Below, piece after piece: positions 1 to 9,284 of a stretch of DNA of 18,767 nucleotides (the first letter of the stretch is position 1; each line of letters begins with the position of its first letter). The position numbers were made by a program, and so were the translations under genes. The notes beneath the pieces are model-generated. The model was not told the origin of the DNA. It ran no database searches and saw only the letters and a list, made by a program, of their open reading frames with translations. The stretch covers positions 153,049-171,815 of the forward strand of contig NW_003120431.1 of assembly GCF_000003605.2 (NCBI RefSeq), given 5' to 3'. This DNA is from Saccoglossus kowalevskii (Eukaryota > Hemichordata > Enteropneusta > Harrimaniidae).

Positions 1-372
1 AACACTAAGTCAAGTGTTTCCATGGGAAATCAAATGCTAAGTTGCATGATTTTGTCAGTTAATTATCATGTGATATAAGACAACGAAATCTTTTGGTTTA
101 GATTTATGTGAGTTGCTGTTATAAGAACACACCCAAACAAATTAAAATATAACAGTGAAATACAGTTTTTCCACAATCACATATGGGTTAATATGAATGG
201 CCATGGATGGTTGCATTCACCAAAAATGTGTCAAACAAACAATGATTCACAGAATGTCATAAAAATAATGTGAATTATTACAGCTACAACACCAAACACA
301 AAGTTGTTTTTTAAGATGTTAACCACAGATCTATAGACAGTACTATCACCATATATAATTGATTCTACTTAC
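1..372 (-). other. Partial intron 8 of WDCP
   Basis: AT-rich sequence downstream of the exon 8 donor at 372. I found no further WDCP-like exon here, so the next one should lie beyond base 1. Confidence 0.6.
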
Positions 373-629
373 CAACTTTGTCCTTTTGAGTTTAAATAGT
401 GAACCTTCAACATTGTCTTCACCTGTGATTTCCAATGTTTCAATATCCTCACCATGTTCTACACTGGGTGTTTTCATTTCAACTTCATCTCCAAGAACAG
501 TTGTAACTACTTTATTAGAGGCCGACTCTTCTTTCTTGCCTACTATTAATGCAGTCAAATCTATTGGTCCTTTTTTGGTGACATCTAATTCTTTATGCAA
601 AGTAGCAGTACTAAGATTCACTTTTTTTG
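373..629 (-). CDS. WDCP: WDCP exon 8 (last exon in window)
   Basis: Acceptor TTTTAG|CAAAA and donor AAGTTG|GTAAGT. Eighty-six codons, acidic and hydrophilic, with GPIDLTALIVGKK near the start and EGSLFKLKRTKL at the end. These correspond to EPLDLTHI and GNSLICLRKKDYL in vertebrate WDCP. Ends in phase 0 with a strong donor, so the gene continues left of the window. Confidence 0.85.
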
Positions 630-3600
630 CTAAAAGAAAACAAAATTTATTGAAAGATAAGCATAGGACATCCAGTGACATTAATTTCTATTACCATGAT
701 AAATGTTACTATCAATATACAACAACGCACAGCAGTGCAATGCTCAATTTTCAAAACATGTTTAAGTGAATTAAGCCACAAGACTGAAGAAACTATAAAA
801 TATTGGTCAAATCATTTTGACTTCCAAATTTCATAGTCTTAGAATATGGCACAGTTTCATGAAAGCAGAAGAGTTGAAAGTTGAACAGTTTGTGCAGTAT
901 GAGGTGTATTATGTCAAAGATTGAGGACGAGATCACTCTCCATATAAAATTGGTAAGAGCAGTTAGCTTACAATCAATAATCTAAATTTTTCATCTAAAT
1001 ATGTCATTTTAAGAGTATCAAGTTTGGCATTTCCAAATATATCGTATACTGAATGACATTGACATTGAAATTGACAGTCTGGACATACTCATAACCATCA
1101 GTGTCAGCAGAGTATACATGTATGTAAGCACACACATGTGATAATATGAGATTATTACGAGGATACCTCAAAGTATGCACAAAGATAGTACAGCTGTATT
1201 AACTGGAGTCCTGTCATATTAACCTTATTATATACATCTTTTCCTTCCAAGGATACAGCATGGGAATTCCGAAATCCAAAATGTTTAGAAAAGAATCAGC
1301 GAACTTCTTTGGAGTCCGGTCAAACTCTGGTGGCAGCCATATTTGTTTTTATTTTGAGAGGACACTTACGCACGTAATCATTCCATTATTGGAATTCGCA
1401 TTTCCTAATATGAAAATACCACGTAAAAAACAGCAAATTAACATCACACATAACATATGGCATTACGGTGACAGATGTATAATAATGATATGAATTGACT
1501 TACTATCTGAATGTTTTGATGAACACAAACCATCACTTATATCATGGGGGACGTCCGCGGCTTCAAACATATCTAGTTTGCAGTGTGATATCAATCGATC
1601 TAATGGTAGATTTGATGTGATAACAAGCTGATTACAATCTATCACATCCATGGAACATATCTTACCATCAATACTAGCAAATATAAGTGAAGATAGAAAA
1701 CATAATAAAAAAATACAGGCTGAGAATAAATAGGTACAGTTGTAAAAGCTTTATATGACATCAGAAAGTATGCAATACTAAATTATATCATACCGAATTC
1801 TGCCGTAAATTTGCCCAGGTTCGTTAATGTGATTATTTTGGAGAAAGATGTGCGGTCTACTTTTCAATTCAGCAAGAAAAAAATTTATAAAAATAGTTTC
1901 TTTCATTTTGGGTGGTCCAACTTCCGGCGTTGAAAATCGGGTGGATAGGTAGGTGTACTTTTCAATGAAAATATAAGCCCCCTAACAATATTTGATGATC
2001 ATTTTTTGAAAATTTGAACACCAAATAAGGGTCCACCAGCTGTGAATCCGCCCAGGGCGATATTTTGATGGGCAAATTTACGGCAGAATCTGGTTTATGG
2101 GAAACACTTAAGCTTGGGCTACATATAATGCTGACATTTTTATTTTCTTGGAAATCAGAAAAATCCTAATCACAATTTGTTGACTTCTTTATTTTTTGTA
2201 TCTAATATTTTTTTTTATGTTTTTTGGCATAATGATTATTAAAACACAGGGTAATGTATCAGTTAATATAACCTGTACTATATTCATGTTTATAGTAAAC
2301 AAACAATTAAACTTCCATTTGACTGTTTCCATGTGCATGGCATGTACAGGATAACATTTTATATATTGCGAGTATTTGAATCAAACTACATGTAACTAAC
2401 TGGTCCATGGTTAATTATTCTCTGAGCTAATACGGAAATGATTTTAAATACAAGAGGCACAACTTGTTTACTCAGCCTCATGTGTGAATTAGTCATATTG
2501 TGATGTAAGACATTAAAACATACTTACTTGGGAACTTCCCATTCAACTATTTTAACATCTTTGATAGATGTTCTTAGGTCAGTAAAATTACACACCTACA
2601 AAGAAAGAAATCAAAAATATTTAAACCTCCAATGTATTGAAAAAATATTTTAAATATATGATGTTATGGTCTCTATTGTCATGTCATGTTCACTTACCAC
2701 TAAGACACTATTGTCATGTTATGTTCACTTACCATTATACTACTATTGTTGTGATATGTTCACTTACCATGATACTATTTTTGCGATATGTTCACTTACC
2801 ATGTTACTACTATTGTTGTGATATGTTCACTTACCATGTTGCTACTATTGTTGTGATATGTTCACTTACCATGATACTATTTTTGCGATATGTTCACTTA
2901 CCATGTTACTACTATTGTTGTGATATGTTCACTTACCACGTTACTACTATTGTTGTGATATGTTCACTTACCATGTTACTACTATTGTTGTGATATGTTC
3001 ACTTACCATTATACCACCATTGTCATGTTATGTCCGCTTACCATGATACCACTATTGTCATGTTATGTCCGCTTACCATGATACCACTATTGTTGTGTTA
3101 TGTTAACTTACCACCAATGACGCCCCATCCGAGATTACAAGTTTTTCACCACCTTTCATCCACAGGCCTCCACTGATGGCATGTCCACAATGTAAATTGT
3201 ACTCTTGCGGTGTTTCAATGTGAAATATTTCCACCTTTGACTTAGTCAGCACACACAACACAGGAAGACTTGGATGCCATACAAATCCTGTTATAATGTA
3301 GTGTATACAATTGATGTGAGTAACATGTACATTTGAGAAATCAACCAACAGGATTTGATTAGCACACAGTGAATTGACTGAGATACAGTTGCTAACACAT
3401 TGGCAGATTATCTAACTACTGTATAATACTAGCTGAAATGAATATTTGCTGAAAGGACTTTTTAGTTGTTTTGTATGAAATTTATTTTCACTGAATTTTG
3501 ACAAGTTGAATGTGAAAAAAAAATAGGAAAAAAGGTATATTCACTGGATTTTATTTTAACTATCATTTCTATCATTGAGTATAAAAGTCCTGAAATAATG

Positions 3601-6589
3601 TAATAATATATCTAAACATTTTGCATGTAAAATAGTGGCTAGATATTAGGTGTGAATTATTCTGTCCAAAAAAGGACAATAACGATGAATCACATACAAT
3701 CATTATTTGTTCACAAAGATCTTTCTCTCTAGCTGTCTACATGGGACTTGATTTTTTTTTAGGATTCCATTTTTGATATCCACAAAATCAGTCATGTTAG
3801 AAGGCTAATAATAATTAGTTAATCATAATTAATTATTTGCCAGTAGTTACATATATTTGTTACAAATCACGTCACTAAGCATTAAGTCATGTGATTAATT
3901 ATTCATGAGAACATGAGTAAACAAACAAACGAATAAACCAAAAGGTAAAATAAAAACAGATATGTAACGGTTGTAGGGAAATCCATTGTAATGCATTTTT
4001 ATGGTTCATAGCAACACTGTGAAGTAACAAGTAATATTGTCAATAATTTTCTCTATTTCAACTAAATGTTAAAAACATTCAAATCATTTCTAACATCATT
4101 TTAATTAGTTTAAAGCCCAAATTAAATTAACAGGGATTTTTTTAAACAAGGGAACAGGGGCACAGCGCCCTCATGCCATGGCCATGCGTTTCCTTATCCT
4201 GGGGAGCAAATGCTCTGGCAACCTTAAAATTCTGATTGACCAGGGATCACATGTGGCCACAGTTTTCAACTGTGACCTGTCTGATAGTAATGTTGGCCCA
4301 AGGAAGCCATAGAACATTTTAACTTAGAATTATCAAAAACTCCCCACCTGGTAGGGAGAACCCTATCTCCCACTCGGTGGTGCCGCTGTATTGCAGTGCT
4401 CTCTCTTGCAGTTTTTTTCTAGAAAAACCCGATTAATCCAATTTATTTAAAAGAAATACTTACCATGTGGAAGTAAATTCTCTCTTTTGATTTCAAGAAT
4501 TTCAGTTAACTTGAATGCATCAACACTACAAATGAGAGAAAGATGCATGTAAAACGATGCCGATAGCAGAAATTATAACAATTTGATCCCAGTCAAATGA
4601 AACTTTTTATTTATTCTATTTGCACATCAATAAAATCTGTACCCAAACAAATTTGAAATAAAGTGCAAACTTTAAAAGTTTAAAAAATATATTGGAAAAT
4701 TCACAACTTCCAGTAGAATGTCGTAGAATTAAATCATGGAATTTTTTGTAGTGTTATTAAAAGAAACATTTTGAGTAGTTTGTAGTAAGCTGAATCTCCA
4801 TTTTAAAATACACTGTCATCCCTATTATTAGGAGAACCATCAAAATAGTGAGTTTTGTTGTGTTCTGTATTTAATTAATTTTATTTCTTATATATTTTTA
4901 CTTACATTAGTTGTACTTTCCAGATTCCGATCTTACTTTGTAACTGTACAGCAATGTAACACTGGTTACACAATGTATCAGCACTCCATCCCAAACCATA
5001 TACATCACTGCAGTAAATAAAAAAAAATTGTATAATTTGATAACTGAATTCTTATAAATATAAAAAAAATACTTCACCTGCCAATTCCAATGATACAATG
5101 CAGTGTTTCCATTACAAACAGGTTTATTCAAAATCTATAGATATTTCCGCAACATCAATTGCAATGCACTTCAATCCAGTGTACTGTGAAATGACTAATT
5201 TTTACTGGGTAAAAATTTCGCTGATTTACAATTTCAGGCATATTCAGTGGGTTTTAAATTCACGGTTTTATCATTTAGATAATGTGTTCTATGCTCAATT
5301 GTACATATTCACTGGGTTTTAATTTAGCGGATTTTCCAGTCAGTGAAATAAGCTAAATTAAAACCCAGTGAAATAATTTACCCCTTACAGTATACTCCTT
5401 TTCACATAATTAATTTATCTGATAAGATTTGTCAACAAACTAGAGAAGACTACATTTAACAAGCTGATCTAAAGAGGATTATGGAATTTTGAAGATTTAA
5501 TTTTGATTTAATTATGTTAGCAATGAATTATGTACAACCTGTCATTTATTTTGTGACACATATCTTTCATTAGGGTCACACATTTGTCGCATTCACATTG
5601 CCTATTATTATAATAGTGACTTTCTTGTAAAAAATAGATTTACAAACCTGTTAAACTCTCCAAGTTGCACAGTTTTTTCAACACTGATGGTTCCACTAAT
5701 ACAGGAGAACTGCGACTGAAATGCTGTGGTTCCATTGGTCCATATAAAACCATGCTTTGGATGTACAGCTAAAAATTAGAACAATTACCAAGTAATAACG
5801 AATTTAATTAAAATAGAAAGCAAAATTAAAAATAAAATAGTATGATAAAATTTATTGTAGTGAAAACAAGTAATAACTTGTATTTTTGCTGGCAATGCAT
5901 AATTTTGATTTGCAGCTGTCATTTATGACTCAAAATGCACACAACTATTATTTTATATATTTCTGTTATTATGATAAGTTTTTTATTGTCACCACTGTTC
6001 ATTTCATGAAGGGATAAATTTGTTTTTGATATAATTTTTTTTTTTTTTTCAAACAGCTATTAAAAACCATTAAACCATTCTACCAGCCATACTGCTTAGC
6101 AAAGGAATTATGCCCATATAGAATTCCAGTGTGCTCAGTTAACCTTTAATCTCTCTTTTGACACTGTCATAGATACATTTCTCATTTAACATTATGTGTT
6201 AAACAGCAGGGGGTGGGGTAGAATAGTACTTACTATTCATTTCGAAAAATGCAATACATGTATATACAATAATACTGTATTCCTGTTTTTGTCCACAATT
6301 GTGGTCAATTAGTCCACATTTCAATATTCGTACAACATCCCTGAAAATTGTATAGTATTTATGATTTGTTTTAGTTATATGGTCCACCGTACATCACACA
6401 TTTTCTTCTTTTTTTATCTCCACCCCTTATCAATTAATAATTATATAAACCAGTAGTAAAGCCCAAATTGATAGTTGGCGGTCTAGTTTGAAAAAAAACA
6501 CCCCACAACAACCCCCTCCATAAAAACACTGTACCTTGAAATAAAAAATTGCGTTTGTTCCTACGGAGCTTAGCACGTCCAAGATTCAT
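373..6589 (-). CDS. WDCP: WDCP homologue (WD repeat and coiled-coil-containing protein), 3'-truncated by window edge
   Basis: This is a spliced gene on the minus strand. Coding join, 5' to 3': 6589-6535, 5768-5648, 5007-4906, 4525-4464, 3287-3112, 2595-2528, 1673-1504, 629-373. The frame carries through every junction (337 codons) and every intron is GT..AG. The product starts MNLGRAKL (vertebrate: MELGKGKL), then has AVHPKHGFIW (AVHPIHGLAW), a YGLGW...VQLQSKIGIW segment, ENLLPHGFVWHP (LPILPQGCVWHP), ICSMDV...TSNLPLDRL (VCSITA...ATELPLDKI) and a GPIDLTAL segment (EPLDLTHI). Together these cover the N-terminal beta-propeller-like half of the vertebrate protein, about its first 330 residues. 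The C-terminal half, including the coiled coil, would lie left of base 1. In vertebrates WDCP has been linked to HCK kinase and is a known ALK fusion partner; its biochemical role is poorly defined. An in-frame TGA at 6628-6626 limits the start to ATG 6601 (four extra residues) or ATG 6589. Confidence 0.9.
630..1503 (-). other. WDCP intron 7, no further feature
   Basis: Intron of 874 bp, AT-rich. A 77-codon plus-strand open frame at 1260-1493 has no recognisable domain and I do not call it a gene. Nothing else stands out apart from short alternating TG/TA tracts near 1110-1140. Confidence 0.6.
1504..1673 (-). CDS. WDCP: WDCP exon 7
   Basis: Acceptor TTGCTAG|TATTG and donor GATA|GTAAGT. Encodes NIDGKICSMDVIDCNQLVIT, SNLPLDRLIS, then a less conserved tail. 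Matches HVCSITATVDSQVAIATELPLDKI of vertebrate WDCP. Ends in phase 1. Confidence 0.88.
1797..1817 (+). repeat. Left terminal inverted repeat (21 bp)
   Basis: Exact reverse complement of 2069-2089. Confidence 0.75.
2069..2089 (-). repeat. Right terminal inverted repeat (21 bp)
   Basis: Exact reverse complement of 1797-1817. Confidence 0.75.
2528..2595 (-). CDS. WDCP: WDCP exon 6
   Basis: Acceptor CTTTGTAG|GTG and donor CCCAA|GTAAGTA. Encodes VCNFTDLRTSIKDVKIVEWE and then VP. This is the least conserved exon of the set. It is called because both splice sites are good, the length and phase fit between exons 5 and 7, and it supplies the segment between the SSL and VCSI motifs of the vertebrate protein. 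Confidence 0.75.
2668..3112 (-). repeat. 35-bp minisatellite carrying a splice-donor sequence in every unit
   Basis: The plus-strand word CTTACC recurs at 2693, 2728, 2763, 2795, 2830, 2865, 2897, 2932, 2967, 3002, 3037, 3072 and 3107. Spacing is 35 bp except for two 32-bp units. A consensus plus-strand unit reads TTCACTTACCATGTTACTAC then TATTGTTGTGATATG. The two 32-bp units recur 102 bp apart, showing a 35+35+32 block duplication. The copy at 3107-3112 is the genuine exon 5 donor of WDCP, so the array starts exactly at an exon edge and fills most of intron 5 (2596-3111). On the gene strand every unit reads GGTAAG. Confidence 0.93.
3112..3287 (-). CDS. WDCP: WDCP exon 5
   Basis: Acceptor ATAACAG|GATTT and donor TTGGTG|GTAAGT. 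Fifty-nine codons beginning GFVWHPSLPVLCVLTKSKVE and ending GGEKLVISDGASLV, aligned to GCVWHPKCAILTVLTAQDVS..GLRLVVAVGSSL. The donor is the first unit of the 35-bp minisatellite that fills the next intron. Reading past the donor meets an in-frame TAA at once (GTA AGT TAA). Confidence 0.9.
3288..4463 (-). other. WDCP intron 4
   Basis: Intron of 1,176 bp, mostly AT-rich with homopolymer A and T runs. No exon-like or RNA-like feature is seen. The GC-richer block near 4140-4440 is listed separately. The word TATTCACTGGATTTTATTTT near 3538 resembles the arm of the MITE at 5182-5392 and may be a relic copy. Confidence 0.55.
4140..4440. repeat. GC-richer block, possible transposon relic
   Basis: The block contrasts with its AT-rich flanks and contains a short hairpin, GGGAGA..TCTCCC (near 4356-4373). 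Neither strand has a long open frame; the best stretch is about 46 codons from an ATG at 4174. It may be a decayed dispersed repeat. I recognise no family. Confidence 0.3.
4464..4525 (-). CDS. WDCP: WDCP exon 4
   Basis: Acceptor TTTGTAG|TGTTG and donor CATG|GTAAGT. Short exon encoding IVDAFKLTEILEIKRENL and then LPH. Its end joins exon 5 to form PHGFVWHP, matching vertebrate PQGCVWHP. It is too short to stand out as an open frame and was found by the homology join. Confidence 0.85.
4906..5007 (-). CDS. WDCP: WDCP exon 3
   Basis: Acceptor CTGCAG|TGAT and donor CTAAT|GTAAG. Encodes SDVYGLGWSADT..YIAVQLQSKIGIWKVQL, a WD-repeat-like blade aligned to CGLSWAPP..LLAVQHEKHVTVWQL. Ends in phase 2. 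Confidence 0.88.
5182..5392. mobile_element. MITE-like palindromic element
   Basis: The element begins TACTGT (5182-5187) and ends with its reverse complement ACAGTA (5387-5392). The outer arms are imperfect inverted repeats: TACTGTGAAATGAC..TAATTTTTACTGGG against TACTGTAAGGGGTAA..ATTTCACTGGG. The core has a perfect 21-bp inverted repeat (5308-5328 with 5352-5372, loop 5329-5351). Partial direct copies of the ACTGGGT..TTTAA..GCGG motif lie near 5206 and 5256. It has no coding capacity and sits in WDCP intron 2 (5008-5647). Confidence 0.6.
5308..5372. repeat. Perfect 21-bp inverted repeat (hairpin)
   Basis: TTCACTGGGTTTTAATTTAG plus C at 5308-5328 pairs perfectly with 5352-5372 around a 23-nt loop. 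It forms the centre of the MITE-like element. Confidence 0.85.
5648..5768 (-). CDS. WDCP: WDCP exon 2
   Basis: Acceptor TTTTTAG|CTG and donor ACAG|GTTTG. Forty codons beginning AVHPKHGFIWTNGTTAF, closely matching the first propeller strand of vertebrate WDCP (AVHPIHGLAWTDGN). Ends in phase 2. Confidence 0.88.
5769..6534 (-). other. WDCP intron 1, no further feature
   Basis: AT-rich first intron of 766 bp with a long T run near 6035-6049. No coding or RNA feature supported. Small open frames on the minus strand here do not resemble known proteins. Confidence 0.6.
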
Positions 6590-6601
6590 TGCAATGTACA
6601 T
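6535..6601 (-). CDS. WDCP: WDCP exon 1 (start exon)
   Basis: ATG 6601 reads MYIAMNLGRAKL. ATG 6589 is the start that aligns with the vertebrate protein. Both have a purine at -3 (A and G respectively). The in-frame stop TGA lies just upstream at 6628-6626. The exon ends ..CAAG|GTACAG at 6535, phase 1, and the split codon becomes the Ala of AVHP. Confidence 0.85.
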
Positions 6602-6676
6602 AGTCTGTTGCAATACTGTCAATAGTCAACGTTAAATGGATCTTTGAGTTCGCCGTGGAGCTAAACTCTGTCACAA

Positions 6677-6803
6677 TGAGTCAGCGGAAAAAAAAGTAAT
6701 ACGACAAATGACGTCATTGATGATTTCATTTGGAAATCCCCGGGATGTACGTCCTTCTGTGTTTTCATGCACACTCACAAATTAACTTGGGTGCCGCCAT
6801 CTT
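6677..6803 (-). promoter_or_regulatory. Putative WDCP promoter motif cluster (AP-1-like, CRE, YY1-like)
   Basis: Upstream of the WDCP start the sequence has TGAGTCA (6677-6683, AP-1/NF-E2 type), a perfect palindromic CRE TGACGTCA (6709-6716), and AAGATGGCGGC on the gene strand (6793-6803). The last is the YY1-type motif that often lies just downstream of transcription starts. The order would suit a transcript starting near 6800 with an unspliced 5' UTR of about 200 nt. Motifs are seen directly; promoter activity is inferred. Confidence 0.4.
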
Positions 6804-8086
6804 TTTTTTTGAAAGTGAATACGCTGTTTTGAATAAGTCACTTCAGGTTTATATCTTTCAAAAGCAGACGCTGTTAATTGTAACGATCTTTCAAACGGAC
6901 GTCGATGTCAGGGTCAGCAAGTTACGAGAAAACCCAGAAACTCACAACATGTGGTTTCCCCAGATGACGTACGTCCTCAGTTTCGTAAACGCCCTCTGGC
7001 GGACTCAATCAGAGCAGCTGGGTCAATGTTGGGTCAGGTCATCACCTTATATGTAAATCACCATTAATTCAATCATCTAAGCGTTTTGTGCTTGCTCATA
7101 CGCAAGAACAGGTTTAACAGATAAAAAACTGAAGCCACGTGTAAGTATTAGTGTTCAGCCAGCACTCCTTCATATATATTTTTATTGGACGGATTGTATT
7201 TGCTAGTAGACAAAGTTCAGATCATATCATCTGTGTCGAGATCCGGCTCTACCTATTCTGGTGTATCTATAAGCCACAATTTCATTTTTTTAATTATTAA
7301 TTTAATTTCTCTATTTTGTTTATTGTTATTTATCGTTATTTTTGTTTATTTGTGATTATGCTTTGTTTTGCTTACCGTTATTATATCAGATTTAGATCCG
7401 ATTGATGTGTAGTCAGAGACGTATTGGTAGCAATTTCCATCAAGATATTTATTCATGCAGGTCACCCACACTACATAAGTGTTCTTATAAGTCGGAGATT
7501 AATCAGATTTACTACAATTACACTTTCTATAAACGACAATGTATAAACTTGAAAAGCAGTACTATTATACATACATTCATACATCCAGTGAGCCACTTAC
7601 CCACTATTTAAATAATTAAAAAATAAAAAGGTGTGCAGTTAATGTCGTGTTAAGCATTTTAACATTTATTTTCATAATTATCGTCGCTTGTTTTCTTAAA
7701 TCGGATAAAAATATTATTATATACTTAAACGCATAAATTTTGCTCTTAAACCATATTTGTAAATAGACTGTGCAACTTGGAAAGTTAGACAGGTTTGCAA
7801 ACCTTTCTTACAAAAAAGTTACTCAGAAATGCTTCATAATGACCAATGTTATACAAAGGCAATGCGAATGCGACAAATGCGTGAGCCTAATGCAAGATAT
7901 GCGCTGATGCAATCAAATAAAATCAAAATTAAATATTCAAAATTCCATAATATAGTTTGAACAACAATCAAACAATCTTCGCTAGTTTGTTGAAAAAATA
8001 ATTAATCCTGCGAAAACATGACTCACACAGTTACAGTTAAAAATTTTGAATAAACTTTGCATAGGAAATACTGCATTGTATCATTC

Positions 8087-8123
8087 GGGTGGTAGAGTGG
8101 GTGGATGGGTTTGGGTGGGTGGG
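8087..8123 (+). other. G-quadruplex-capable tract
   Basis: Six GGG runs lie on the plus strand at 8087, 8099, 8107, 8113, 8117 and 8121. The last four, GGGTTTGGGTGGGTGGG, have loops of 3, 1 and 1 nt, a pattern expected to fold very stably. It lies in otherwise AT-rich intergenic DNA. Confidence 0.65.
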
Positions 8124-8937
8124 TGTGTAGGTGAGGTATTCTTTTATATTTAAATCGTATTGGAATTCAGTTACCAAATGCAAATAACACGGGATTACAA
8201 TGTCATCGAAGTTGACAGAGCGGAGTTATTCATATAGGTAATTGTCCGTCTCGTCCGTCAACAATTGTATTTTCGACTCTTCGAATTCGTGAAAACTACT
8301 AGTTCAATTCCTTTGATATGCAGGTATTTTGGATGGGGCACAAATCATATCCCAATAAGCATGTTTAATGAAATTTCTTCTTTTTTCAAAATAAAAGAGA
8401 CTGCATTCGGGCGTATTGATATATTTAAGTTTTGTGTGAAACGTCCCAGCCCCTAGTTGCGTAATTGACAGGTTGCGTAATTGATAAGTAATGAAAACGC
8501 ATGTATTATTTCAAAAAATGTATTTATTCATAAACGTAGCGAAAACACTTCAAATTAAAATAATTATAATTATTATTACATAAGGTAAAGACATTGACAA
8601 ATAGGTTTTTGTTTCAATTCAATAATGATCGTCCATCAAGCAGCCGCACAGGTTATACACTTTACAGCAATAGTAAGCAGAACACTGTGTATAATGAAAC
8701 TAATACAAAAACAGAAAACTGAACAATATAAAAAAGCTACATGTACGTCGTGGCGTATCTCAACATATTTGACATATATTGTGTTTATTTAGTGTACGAG
8801 TAAATTAACATTAAACAATACTCTAATTGTCATTCAACATAATTGTTCAATCGTTGTAACTACCAGTATATTATAATAATCGATTACCTGTTTATGGTAC
8901 ACTCTATCATGCCATGATTTGGACACTTTACGAGAGT

Positions 8938-8957
8938 TAACGAAATACTTTTCGTTA
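8938..8957. repeat. Short perfect hairpin TAACGAAA/TTTCGTTA
   Basis: TAACGAAA (8938-8945), loop TACT, TTTCGTTA (8950-8957). It shares the word TTAACGAAATAC with the hairpin at 9104-9125. Confidence 0.5.
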
Positions 8958-9103
8958 GTATGGTTGCTACCGATGTACGGTAATTTGTCAACTGTGATTA
9001 GAAATCTAAATTTCTTAAATTAATGAGGCTTGTTTTTGTTTGACATTGCATGTTAATATAATACCTTGTAAACTAAAAACGTCGGAATGATCGCAGACCA
9101 ACA

Positions 9104-9125
9104 GTATTTCGAATTAACGAAATAC
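9104..9125. repeat. Short perfect hairpin GTATTTCG/CGAAATAC
   Basis: GTATTTCG (9104-9111), loop AATTAA, CGAAATAC (9118-9125). It could relate to the peptidase gene's 3' flank or be part of a small dispersed repeat. Confidence 0.5.
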
Positions 9126-9284
9126 GCTACTGCGAATACCATTCGAATTACTGGTACGTACTAATAATTAAAACTGTCTCAAAAAATGCTTGTCCACGTG
9201 ATGAAATTACTAGAAATATCCGCTATGGGAAAATACATATAACTATAGATACGTAAAGTGTTTTGCTCGGTAGAATACGTATAA

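Larger units (their letters stand above)
1795..2092. mobile_element. MITE-like element with 21-bp perfect terminal inverted repeats
   Basis: ATTCTGCCGTAAATTTGCCC plus a final A (1797-1817) is repeated as a perfect reverse complement at 2069-2089. Weaker pairing extends outward (CCGA versus CCAG). The interior is non-coding and has smaller internal inverted matches (GGGTGGTCC near 1911, GGTCCACC near 2029). It lies wholly inside WDCP intron 6 (1674-2527). No clear target-site duplication is visible, so the transposon family is undetermined. Confidence 0.6.

Noticed and set aside
359-769. Plus-strand open frame of 136 codons
   Set aside because: It is the antisense shadow of WDCP exon 8, which has homology and proper splice sites.
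1260-1493. Plus-strand open frame of 77 codons
   Set aside because: Lies in a WDCP intron, no family recognised, composition typical of chance.
2637-2993. Plus-strand open frame of 118 codons rich in Tyr, Cys and His
   Set aside because: It is a translation of the 35-bp minisatellite; the frame stays open only because the 102-bp block is a multiple of three, and it lies in a WDCP intron.
6730-7056. Plus-strand open frame of 108 codons upstream of WDCP
   Set aside because: No recognisable domain, no splice or codon signal; it overlaps the likely WDCP promoter.
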